Source of the DNA: JAVBTR01 sp031556065
GTDB lineage: Bacteria > Bacillota > Clostridia > Christensenellales > Aristaeellaceae
Length of the DNA stretch: 64,000 nt
Assembly: GCA_031556065.1 (NCBI GenBank)
Contig: JAVBTR010000002.1
Location: 54,649-118,648 of the forward strand
Direction of reading: 5' to 3'
A program made the position numbers and the translations under genes. A model generated the notes under the pieces. It ran no database searches, was not told where the DNA came from, and was given only the letters and a program-made list of their open reading frames with translations. Below, piece by piece: positions 51,858-59,382 of this stretch; the stretch's first letter is position 1, and each line of letters begins with the position of its first letter.

Positions 51858-51943
51858 TGGGACTGCCGCAATAAAGAAAAAACGCCGAAACACTGATCCG
51901 ACCCCGCTTATGGGGCGTGTAACCCTTAATTACGACAGTCCCA
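51858..51943. mobile_element. Short MITE-like element
   Basis: 86 bp with ends TGGGACTGCCGCAATAAAG and, inverted, TGGGACTGTCGTAATTAAG. An internal CCCCGCTTATGGGG hairpin is present. The ends match those of the 48355-48520 element (GGCTGTCGCAATAA) in sequence and orientation, which suggests one family. It lies 5 bp past the fucosidase stop codon. Confidence 0.5.
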
Positions 51944-51948
51944 CTTCT

Positions 51949-53334
51949 TTATTGCAACAATTCAAACTCCCTGATAGTTGGCGCCACCCGGCTTTTCAAA
52001 ATACGCAGGGTCACCTGATCGGCGCAGACCGTTTCAAAGGCGCATATCTTTTTGTAACCCACCGTGGTGCCCGAATACAGGCAACTGTTATTGGCCCAGA
52101 TTTCGAATTTTTCGATCCGCTGGCTTTTTGCAATTTGCTCCCCCAGCACCACCCTGGAAAAGGGCCTTGCCTCATCTAAATAAAAGGTAATCTGGGCGGC
52201 TTCCTGGCCATCCTCCGGCTTCCAATAGGCTTCATCTTTTTTAACGGCGTTGGCCGCCTCATGGCCAACGGTTTCAAAATCCGCCTTAGCTTCACGAATT
52301 TCAATGGCGCTGAAGCTGCTTATTTTTTTACCCAGCTCTTCAAGGCGTTTTACATCGTTCCCCTGAACCCGTCCCTCACGATCCGGGGGCAGGTTTAACA
52401 GCAGTACCGCGTTGCCCCCTACGGTATGCTCGTACAAATCGAACAGCCAGTCCAGGGGCTTCACTTTGTCGTCCTCGCTTTGGTGGTAGAACCAGCCGGG
52501 CCGAATGGAGGTATTCACCTCTGCCGGATACCAGGCCCATTCATTTGCCTTGACCATTACAGCCCGGCTGCCCAAATCCATCTCACTGGTATCGATGGTC
52601 CTTTCCCGAAAAGCCGCATCATCGGCCTGCTGGGAATTTTTCTGTATCTTTTCATTATCCCGAAGGGAGGCGGGTACAACAGACCATTCGCTATCCCGCC
52701 AAGTGCCTGCCTCATTGCCGCACCAGCGTACATCCGGCCCGCAAACAGCAATGCAGGCTTCTGGCTGACATTTGCGAATCAAAGCATAAATCCGCTCCCA
52801 ATCGTATTGTTGCACCTTGCCGTTAGGCCCCTCACCGCAGGCGCCATCAAACCATACTTCAAACAGCGGGCCATAGTCCGTAAGCAATTCCTCCAGCTGC
52901 GCGCAAAAATAATCGTTGTAGGGTTCGCCAGAACCGTAGGTGGCTTCGTGTCTGTCCCAGGGAGAAAGGTACAGCCCTAAAGCCAGGTCGTATTTTCTGC
53001 AGGAATCGGAAAGCTGCCTTACCACATCCTTTTGATAAGGCGAATGCATCACGCTGTGGTCGGTGTATTTTGTATCCCAAAGGCAAAAGCCATCATGATG
53101 CTTGGCTGTCAAAATACAGCCCTTCATGCCTGCTGCCTTTATCGCCTGGCACCACTGATCCGTATCCAGGTTGGAGGGATTAAACAGCCTGGGTTCCTCC
53201 TGGCCGTCTCCCCATTCTTTATCTGTAAACGTGTTCATGCCAAAGTGAAAAAAGGCGATCATGCCCATTTTCTGCCAAACCAGCTGGCTGTTTGAAGGCA
53301 GTACCTGAACCAGTTTTTCCGCCAGTGTTTCCAT
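51949..53334 (-). CDS. GH29 alpha-L-fucosidase
   Basis: 461 residues. GH29 features are visible: FFHFGMNTFTDKEWGDG and AKHHDGFCLWDTKYTDHSV in the N-terminal barrel, SPWDRHEATYG, and the nucleophile aspartate in EVWFDGACGEGPNG (about residue 165). A C-terminal F5/8-type discoidin-like domain spans about 375-461 (RPFSRVVLGEQIAKSQRIEKF). The shape fits the GH29-B type (alpha-1,3/1,4-fucosidase), though the subfamily is a guess. No signal peptide, so the enzyme is cytoplasmic. It probably takes fucose from imported host or plant oligosaccharides. It is divergent from the MATE gene. Confidence 0.9.
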   Translation of the reverse strand: METLAEKLVQVLPSNSQLVWQKMGMIAFFHFGMNTFTDKEWGDGQEEPRLFNPSNLDTDQWCQAIKAAGMKGCILTAKHHDGFCLWDTKYTDHSVMHSPYQKDVVRQLSDSCRKYDLALGLYLSPWDRHEATYGSGEPYNDYFCAQLEELLTDYGPLFEVWFDGACGEGPNGKVQQYDWERIYALIRKCQPEACIAVCGPDVRWCGNEAGTWRDSEWSVVPASLRDNEKIQKNSQQADDAAFRERTIDTSEMDLGSRAVMVKANEWAWYPAEVNTSIRPGWFYHQSEDDKVKPLDWLFDLYEHTVGGNAVLLLNLPPDREGRVQGNDVKRLEELGKKISSFSAIEIREAKADFETVGHEAANAVKKDEAYWKPEDGQEAAQITFYLDEARPFSRVVLGEQIAKSQRIEKFEIWANNSCLYSGTTVGYKKICAFETVCADQVTLRILKSRVAPTIREFELLQ

Positions 53335-53427
53335 CTTTTGTTAACCTCCTGCCAAAGATAAAATGAGTATACCAAAAGATCACCCTTTGCGCTATAATGA
53401 ATAGCGATTATTTTTAAAGAGGCATTT

Positions 53428-54786
53428 ATGCAATTTTTTGTAAGAGACAAATCCTTCTATACCCGGTTTTTCTCCATGCTCCTATTCATTGCCCTGCAAA
53501 ACCTGATTATCTTCTCCGTTAATCTGATGGATAATGTAATGCTGGGCGCCTATAGCGAGGCTGCCATGTCCGGGGTTTCCCTGGCCAATCAAATTCAGTT
53601 TCTCCTTCAAATGTTGGTAGGCGGCATTGGAGACGGCGTCAGCGTGCTATGCTCCCAATACTGGGGCACCCGCCGGGTTGAGCCCATTCGCCGTTTAACC
53701 GCCGTCGCCCTGCGCTTTGGGCTTTTCGTTTCCTTTTTCTTTATGGCGGCGGCGTTGCTTATTCCCATGCCGCTTCTTTCCCTTTTCAACTCTGATCCGC
53801 AAATTCTCGCCTATGGGGCTAGCTACATGCGGGTCATGTCTATGAGCTATTTTTTCTTTTGCATGTCAGGCATCTTTCTGCGCATTCATCAAAGCGTGGA
53901 AACCGTCAAACTGGGACTTACTGTTTCCGTAGTAGCTCTTGTAACCAATGTTACCCTTAACTACATTTTCATTTTCGGCCACCTGGGCTTTCCGGCCATG
54001 GGGGCCACTGGCGCGGCCATCGCCACCCTTATCGCCCGAATTGTAGAATTTGCGCTAATTCTTTTCTTTACTCTTAAAAAGGATAAAAAGCTATCCCTGG
54101 ATTTGAAAGGCCTGTTTCAAACCGATAAGGAACTCAATAAGGATTTTCTCAAGGTTTCTCTTCCCGTAATCCTCTCAGGAGGCAGTTGGGGGCTAGCTAT
54201 GTGCCTGCAAACCGCCATTCTAGGCCACATGGGAGCAACCTCCGTAGGTGCCAACGCCATTGCCACCACCCTTTTCCAAGTGCTTTCCGTGGTGGTCTAC
54301 GCCAGTGCTTCCGCTTCTGGGGTGATCACCGGCAAGGCTGTAGGGCGAGGCGATCTTAAGCAAATCCGTTCTTACACCCGCACCTTCCAGGTAATCTTCC
54401 TCTTAATGGGCCTCCTATCCTCCCTGTCCTTCCAGCTCTTCAAGCCTGCCATCCTCTCCCTGTATGCTGCCACCCTTTCCACCGATACCTACCAGCTGGC
54501 TTCTAGCTTTATCGATATCCTTTCCATTACTGTTATCGGCACCGCCTACCAAGTTTCTTGCCTTACCGGCATCGTCCGAGGGGGCGGCCACACCAAATTC
54601 GTGTTCTATAACGACCTTATTTTCATGTGGGGTATCGTTCTCCCTTCTTCCTTCCTCTGTGCCTTCGTCTTTCACCTTTCCCCTGCCATCGTCTTTTTCT
54701 GCCTCAAATCCGATCAGCTTTTAAAATGCGTGGTAGCATTTTTCGAAGTTAATTCCTATCAATGGATTCGGAAGGTAGCGCGGTAA
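53428..54786 (+). CDS. MATE family efflux transporter
   Basis: 452 residues with 12 membrane helices, the normal MATE length. The first helices read NLIIFSVNLMDNVMLGAYSE, followed by SGVSLANQIQF and a cytoplasmic WGTRRVEPIRR loop; the second half repeats this with HMGATSVGANAIATTLFQV. These are MATE motifs for Na+/H+-coupled export of drugs or metabolites. The gene is downstream of the fucosidase on the opposite strand. Its 3' end abuts the tail of a broken histidine kinase gene. Confidence 0.92.
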   Translation: MQFFVRDKSFYTRFFSMLLFIALQNLIIFSVNLMDNVMLGAYSEAAMSGVSLANQIQFLLQMLVGGIGDGVSVLCSQYWGTRRVEPIRRLTAVALRFGLFVSFFFMAAALLIPMPLLSLFNSDPQILAYGASYMRVMSMSYFFFCMSGIFLRIHQSVETVKLGLTVSVVALVTNVTLNYIFIFGHLGFPAMGATGAAIATLIARIVEFALILFFTLKKDKKLSLDLKGLFQTDKELNKDFLKVSLPVILSGGSWGLAMCLQTAILGHMGATSVGANAIATTLFQVLSVVVYASASASGVITGKAVGRGDLKQIRSYTRTFQVIFLLMGLLSSLSFQLFKPAILSLYAATLSTDTYQLASSFIDILSITVIGTAYQVSCLTGIVRGGGHTKFVFYNDLIFMWGIVLPSSFLCAFVFHLSPAIVFFCLKSDQLLKCVVAFFEVNSYQWIRKVAR

Positions 54787-54854
54787 AATATGGCTTAAAA
54801 TATGAAAGCATCGAAAATATGGGCACTGTGGTTACAGTAGGGCTGCCAGGATAA
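54774..54854 (+). pseudogene. C-terminal tail relic of a histidine kinase
   Basis: A 25-codon frame, shifted relative to the MATE gene, reads VKYGLKYESIENMGTVVTVG then LPG before TAA (54852-54854). This is how YesM-type kinases end (G..YGLxxxSxxNxGTxVTVxLP). It starts within the last codons of the MATE gene. Probably a leftover of a deletion that joined two loci. Confidence 0.5.
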
Positions 54855-54987
54855 AGCTATAAAGCACGTACATAAAACCCAATACATTGCACTTATCTCT
54901 TTCATATAGCAAAAAGCCTCGCTTGGCATACCATGATAGGGGGCCTTTGCCCCCATGCTTCAAACCACTGCCATAAGAGAAAGGACA

Positions 54988-55884
54988 ATGAAAATGCCTT
55001 GTTTTTTTAACGATCAGTCAGACTACGAAGATCGCTGCGCTATGAATGATTGCTGCGACTGTTGCTGTTGCGGCCGACGGGGCGTCACTGGCGCCCGGGG
55101 CGCTACCGGACCTACTGGCCCCACTGGGCCTACCGGCACAGGCGCAACTGGTGCTACTGGCCCCACTGGTCCTACAGGCCCCACTGGTCCTACAGGCCCC
55201 ACTGGTCCCACAGGCACAGGGGCTGCTGGTGCAACCGGTCCCACAGGTCCTACAGGTCCTACAGGCCCAACTGGCCCCACTGGTCCCACTGGCACAGGGG
55301 CTGCTGGTGCAACCGGTCCCACTGGTCCCACAGGCCCAACTGGGCCTACTGGGCCTACCGGCACAGGCGCAACTGGTGCTACTGGCCCCACTGGTCCTAC
55401 TGGCCCAACAGGTCCTACGGGTGCCACTGGTTCTACTGGCTTGACCGGTACCCCTGGTTCTGTGGTCAATGGTCTTTATGTTTATAATTTTGCCGAGCAG
55501 CAGGTAGAGCCTGGCGATCCGGTCACCTTTGATCAAGCGCCAATACCCACGTTGCCGGTGCTGGGAATGTCTTTCATTTCGCCCTCTTCCATTCAGTTTA
55601 CCCTGCCAGGGGTGTACCATGTAACCTATACAGCTTTGCCTCAAACGGCTAATACTACTTTAGCCCTGTTCCTGGACAATACTGAAATCCCCGGTTCCCG
55701 TTATACCGCGCCTTCCGCTTCAGAATCCGTTAACGGCATGGGGTTCTTCATCCTCACCGCGGGCCAGGTACCCACCTTGCTGACTCTTCGCAACGTGGAT
55801 AATCAGCAGGATGCCAACCTGCAGGATGGCCAACAGCCTAACACCGTCAATGCCAGCATCTTCGTGCAAGCTATCGAAACCTGA
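54988..55884 (+). CDS. Collagen-like exosporium-type protein (BclA-like)
   Basis: 298 residues from ATG 54988 (AGAAAGGA upstream). An N-terminal Cys-rich head (about 1-31, with CCDCCCCGRR) precedes a Gly-X-Thr collagen region (about 32-157), mostly GPT triplets broken by four GT interruptions, and a C-terminal ~140-residue beta-rich domain (NGLYVYNFAEQQ, PGVYHVTYTAL, a BclA/C1q-like trimerisation fold). There is no signal peptide, as in spore-surface BclA-type proteins made in the mother cell. The threonines could be glycosylated. Cysteines in the head may crosslink the fibre. Role on spores is by analogy. Confidence 0.8.
   Translation: MKMPCFFNDQSDYEDRCAMNDCCDCCCCGRRGVTGARGATGPTGPTGPTGTGATGATGPTGPTGPTGPTGPTGPTGTGAAGATGPTGPTGPTGPTGPTGPTGTGAAGATGPTGPTGPTGPTGPTGTGATGATGPTGPTGPTGPTGATGSTGLTGTPGSVVNGLYVYNFAEQQVEPGDPVTFDQAPIPTLPVLGMSFISPSSIQFTLPGVYHVTYTALPQTANTTLALFLDNTEIPGSRYTAPSASESVNGMGFFILTAGQVPTLLTLRNVDNQQDANLQDGQQPNTVNASIFVQAIET
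55080..55470 (+). repeat. Gly-Pro-Thr coding triplet repeats
   Basis: Tandem 9-base units coding GPT, in blocks separated by GT(GAT/GAA) interruptions. Copy number is likely to vary by slippage. The antisense frames here are artefacts. Confidence 0.85.
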
Positions 55885-55891
55885 TTTTTTA

Positions 55892-55931
55892 TGGAGAGAG
55901 GTGTTTGCACACCTCTCTCTTCTTCCTTTAT
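55892..55931 (+). terminator. Terminator of the collagen-like gene
   Basis: GAGAGAGGTGT pairs with ACACCTCTCTC (55894-55919) around TTGC, followed by TTCTTCCTTT. Confidence 0.8.
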
Positions 55932-55944
55932 AGCTATTCTTCCA

Positions 55945-56450
55945 CTATAGCCTGATCGATTGCTTGGTGCTACCCCACAGGGCGGGGTTGTTCATGGTAA
56001 TGTTATAGCCCCAGGTATCCAGACAGAAGCCCCACGGTACAAATGCCTGGCCGTTAAGATCGGGCACAAGAGCCAGGTAATCTTTAAGCGCCTGTTCCAC
56101 ATCTGCCAGGGTTTTCAGTTCCGGATAGCCAAGCTTATCCAGCACATCATACTGAATCAATAAGCATTGGTTAGGCTCGCTGACTTCCTGGGGGTTGATG
56201 GCGGACGCCAAGAAATAGATGTGGTCATCCTTTTCATAGCGCAGCTTTTTTAGCTCGTTACCTGCGTTGATCAGAATATCGGGAAAATCGCCGCCAGCGA
56301 ACATGACGCTTTTTTCTGCACCTGGTCCATACCGTTCAGCGTTTCAATCTCCAGAGAAACACCTGTGATTTCCGCGATTTGGGGCAGCCTAGCCGCATCC
56401 TCAATGGCGATGAGCGTAGATTTCACTTTATTGGCGATATGGCCGGAGCG
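55945..56450 (-). pseudogene. Frameshifted, truncated sugar ABC solute-binding protein gene
   Basis: Two frames together match a LplA-like binding protein: one gives LPQIAEITGVSLEIETLNGM then DQVQKK (56300-56430), the next MFAGGDFPDILINAGNELKK through NPALWGSTKQ and a premature stop. A one-base shift near 56300 separates them; the signal peptide and the C-terminal two thirds are missing. It follows the GH28 gene on the same strand, so a transporter gene once sat there. Confidence 0.75.
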
Positions 56451-56460
56451 CTTCACCTGT

Positions 56461-57807
56461 CTATTTGCTTGTCGGATTAAGACGGCAGCCATCGGTTAAA
56501 ACAGCAGGCCGCCCATCTGGTTCAATGGTTTCAAAATTCAAACCATTCAGGGTTAATCCGTCTACATTGCGGGCATCCATAAAAACCGTTCGGCTCCAAT
56601 TCGGGGTGTAATTTTCCGAAGTCGTTTCCCCCTGATGGTACCGCATATCCAAAACCTGAGGGTATTGGGCGGGAATGTCCTCAGCCTTTACCCCTCCGAT
56701 AAAGGTATAGCTTATGTTTGATAATGTTATATCGCAGATAGGATGATCTTTTTGCGCATCTATCCGAATGCCGCCAAAGCGCGGTTCACCCATTATGTCG
56801 TTTTCAAAGCGCTTATGGGTGTTTTTCATTTCCCTGTCATCGATAAAAACCATATTTGAAAACATAAGCCGGGCCATCTCACCAATGGGGGGCACCTGCT
56901 TCAGACCCACTGTACCACCTAAACCATTTGCATCCCATCTGTTATTGAGAATAACAAAAATAGGCCTGCGCACATTGCGCATGGTGATACCCTGGGCCAC
57001 GATGTCCGTAATCGTCCCACCTTCTGAGCATTCAACCTTGATTCCCTCACGCCAAACATTGTGCATGGTACAATTGGCAATCGCCACATTTCTAATATCC
57101 CCAACAGATTTTAGCCCGATTCTGATTCCGGCGCAGATAGAGGTAAAAGAGCAATCCGAAATATGGATATCCTGGCAGGGATAATCTTTGGAACTGGATT
57201 GAAGGCAAAGGTTATCGTCGGTGCCATCCATATGACAGCCTGTTACGTATACATGACTGCAGCCATCAAAATCCAGGCCGTCGCCGTTATATTGTCGGTG
57301 GTTTTCAATATACACCTCCCTTACCCAGATGAAGCTGCTGTCCAAAAAAGCGCAGGTCCAGGCAGGAGAATCCATTAGCTTTACCCCTTCCAGCCGCACG
57401 TGGGAACAACGTAAAAAGCGGATCATCATGGGCCTGTATATACTGCCTTTGTTAGGAAATGCAGCCGCGTTTCCTTCGATCCTTCCCTGACCCCTGATCC
57501 CAATATTTTCAGCGTCCTGTGCAAACAAAAAGCACCTGTCCATATCCGTTTCGTTCTGGTAGCGGTTATAATGGGTATCCGTGCCATAATCATCAATATC
57601 CGGGTTTAGAAGCAGCGTGGCACTGACTTCCAATTCTAGGGTGACATTGGATTTTAAATACAGGGTGCCCGCTAAATAGGTGCCCCCTGCGAAAACAACC
57701 GTTCCGCCTCCATGGGCGTGACAGTCATCAATAGCTTCCTGGATGGCTTTTGTATCAACTGTTTTCCCATTCCCAACTGCGCCGTATGTCCGTACATCGT
57801 AAGACAT
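56461..57807 (-). CDS. GH28-like polygalacturonase family protein
   Basis: 448 residues, a right-handed parallel beta helix. The start VRTYGAVGNGKTVDTKAIQE is the family N-terminus. The catalytic region differs from classic polygalacturonases: NGDGLDFDGC and MDGTDDNLCLQSSS carry the three aspartates, but the usual GHG motif reads CAG (SICAGIRIGLKS) and RIK reads GIKVEC. This matches a GH28 subgroup of unsettled specificity, perhaps acting on rhamnogalacturonan or xylogalacturonan oligomers. No signal peptide. The start is preceded by GAGAGGGG. It is divergent from a DUF1861-GH78 operon across a region with twin palindromic operators. Confidence 0.8.
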   Translation of the reverse strand: MSYDVRTYGAVGNGKTVDTKAIQEAIDDCHAHGGGTVVFAGGTYLAGTLYLKSNVTLELEVSATLLLNPDIDDYGTDTHYNRYQNETDMDRCFLFAQDAENIGIRGQGRIEGNAAAFPNKGSIYRPMMIRFLRCSHVRLEGVKLMDSPAWTCAFLDSSFIWVREVYIENHRQYNGDGLDFDGCSHVYVTGCHMDGTDDNLCLQSSSKDYPCQDIHISDCSFTSICAGIRIGLKSVGDIRNVAIANCTMHNVWREGIKVECSEGGTITDIVAQGITMRNVRRPIFVILNNRWDANGLGGTVGLKQVPPIGEMARLMFSNMVFIDDREMKNTHKRFENDIMGEPRFGGIRIDAQKDHPICDITLSNISYTFIGGVKAEDIPAQYPQVLDMRYHQGETTSENYTPNWSRTVFMDARNVDGLTLNGLNFETIEPDGRPAVLTDGCRLNPTSK

Positions 57808-57836
57808 TTCGTTCCCCTCTCTTTCTTTTTTAGAAG

Positions 57837-57859
57837 AGGCGCAGCCTTCGGCTGCGCCT
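57837..57859 (-). terminator. GC-rich hairpin upstream of the GH28 gene
   Basis: AGGCGCAGCC, a TTC loop and GGCTGCGCCT form a perfect hairpin 30 bp before the GH28 start. On the minus strand it follows a short open frame ending in TAA at 57874-57876, so it may be that remnant's terminator or a leader stem. Confidence 0.45.
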
Positions 57860-57861
57860 TG

Positions 57862-58317
57862 GTTGTGTGATTATTACCCTTCGTAGGGATATTCTAAAAG
57901 CGGAATAAGTAAAACCACTTGTTTCGCGGCCAAAACCTTTCTTGTCCCTTTTAGGCAATTACAAACACTGTATCGAATACATCTCTTCGCAACTATTCCA
58001 ATATCAAACGTTTGATTAATTGTGATTATGAATCAACTTATATCATCTGTCAATAGCGGGACGAAAAATTTATGAAACCCGTCTCACTATGCTTGCAGCT
58101 CTTGCTGCGCGCTCCATTTTTTACATGACTAAATCCATCGGAATACATGAACTTTTGCCCATACCCCATGGCATCCATGCGGTAGCTCGTATATGAAATT
58201 GACTTCACCACCGACTAGAGTATTCTTGCTTTGGCTGATGGTGAACCCGTTATCCCCTGTGAGAATTTAGTCCCTGCTATATCCCGCCCCACACGTGCTA
58301 AAACGCTATATATAAAA
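57862..58317. other. Long intergenic region with small coding remnants
   Basis: No complete gene. On the minus strand two short open pieces look like remnants: one of ~50 codons ending LLIPLLEYPYEG (stop 57874-57876), without a start codon, and one (58130-58255) reading DNGFTISQSKNTLVGGEVNF then IYELPHGC. Neither could be assigned. The palindrome at 58003-58016 lies within the first. Confidence 0.4.
58003..58016. promoter_or_regulatory. Palindromic operator 1 (ATCAAACGTTTGAT)
   Basis: A perfect 14-bp palindrome with a central CG, the shape of LacI/GalR-family operators. It lies 196 bp upstream of the GH28 start and is repeated with one change at 58370-58383. Confidence 0.5.
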
Positions 58318-58351
58318 CACAGGCTAAAAAAGCCTTGTGCTTTTTTTCTTT
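58318..58351 (+). terminator. Terminator without a visible upstream gene
   Basis: CACAGGCT pairs with AGCCTTGTG around an A-rich loop, followed by CTTTTTTTCTTTT. No plus-strand gene precedes it, so a lost gene or an unseen small RNA is possible. Confidence 0.55.
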
Positions 58352-58369
58352 TGTGGTACCATTCAAAAC

Positions 58370-58388
58370 ATCAAAGGTTTGATATAAT
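58370..58388 (+). promoter_or_regulatory. Palindromic operator 2 abutting the DUF1861-GH78 promoter
   Basis: ATCAAAGGTTTGAT (58370-58383) shares its last base with a perfect TATAAT (58383-58388), 24 bp before the gene start. A regulator bound here would block RNA polymerase directly. Confidence 0.55.
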
Positions 58389-58411
58389 GATATGATTCTG
58401 GAGGGCTCCCA

Positions 58412-59368
58412 ATGAATAATACGATGGCGCTGCGTAAAACATTTGAGCAAACCGCAAAGGTATACCAACGGTCACTTCTTCATTTTTCGGGCGTAGACGG
58501 ATTCGATGTATACAATTGCAGCATTCCCTTCGAATGGGAAGGCAAAAGCTATATTTATGGACGTGTGGAAAGGCGCACGGAATGGGCCACCTCTTGGGTA
58601 CGCCTGTTTGAAAAAACAGGTGAAGACCACTATCACTTGGTACCAGGCAGCATGATCTATCAGCTGGAAGACCCATACATTGCAAAGATTCATGGGGAAA
58701 TGGTTCTTGGCGGCACTCATGTACGCAAAAAAACGGGCCATGTGGATACCTACTATGGCTATTTTTACCGGGGTATCGATCTGGAGAATTTGACCTACTT
58801 CACCACTGGCCCCGACTATATGAAGGATATTCGCCTGGTGGAGCTTCTTAATGGGAAGATCGGCGTTTTTTCCCGGCCCCGCAATGAAGAAATCCGTTTA
58901 AAATATGGCAGTGAATCCATCGTTGGTTTTGCCACCATCGATTCTTTGGATGAATTAACCGCCGAAGTGGTGGAAAATGCGCCTATGGTGGAAAATCTGT
59001 TTCAAAAAGATGAATGGGGCGGCTGCAACCAAGTTTATCTTTTAAAGGATGGTCTGGTGGGCGTCATTGGGCACCTTTCTTGCCCGGGCGATGAGGTAGA
59101 CGGCTCCCCTATGAAGGTGTATACTAATATGAGCTTCGTGTTTGACCCTAAAACCCATCAGGCCAGCGAACAAAAACTGATCGGCACCTCCACCTGCTAT
59201 CCCCCATTCGATTTTAAGTTAAGCGATTTGGCAGACTGCGCCTTTACCAGCGGTATTATTAAGACCAATGAAGCAGGCAAAGTGATGCTGTATTCAGGCC
59301 TTGGGGATACCTCGGAAGGCCGTATTTTAATCGATGATCCCTTCCTTGCCCATGGCGGCATATGTTAG
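58412..59368 (+). CDS. DUF1861 family five-bladed beta-propeller protein
   Basis: 318 residues. The sequence has the DUF1861 pattern of repeated four-strand blades: DGFDVYNCSIPFEWEGKSYI, GRVERRTEWATSWVRLFEK, EDPYIAKIHGEMVLGGTHV and GCNQVYLLKDGLVGVIGHL. The fold is related to GH43/GH130-type propellers, so a glycosidase or phosphorylase activity is plausible, but none is proved for this family as far as I know. No signal peptide. It is the first gene of an operon with a GH78 rhamnosidase (14 bp gap), so it likely acts on a rhamnose-containing fragment. Confidence 0.75.
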   Translation: MNNTMALRKTFEQTAKVYQRSLLHFSGVDGFDVYNCSIPFEWEGKSYIYGRVERRTEWATSWVRLFEKTGEDHYHLVPGSMIYQLEDPYIAKIHGEMVLGGTHVRKKTGHVDTYYGYFYRGIDLENLTYFTTGPDYMKDIRLVELLNGKIGVFSRPRNEEIRLKYGSESIVGFATIDSLDELTAEVVENAPMVENLFQKDEWGGCNQVYLLKDGLVGVIGHLSCPGDEVDGSPMKVYTNMSFVFDPKTHQASEQKLIGTSTCYPPFDFKLSDLADCAFTSGIIKTNEAGKVMLYSGLGDTSEGRILIDDPFLAHGGIC

Positions 59369-59382
59369 AAAGGAAGATGGCA

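Noticed and set aside
55023..55469. 148-codon Val/Pro/Gly-rich minus-strand frame
   Set aside because: Shadow of the Gly-Pro-Thr repeats of the collagen-like gene.
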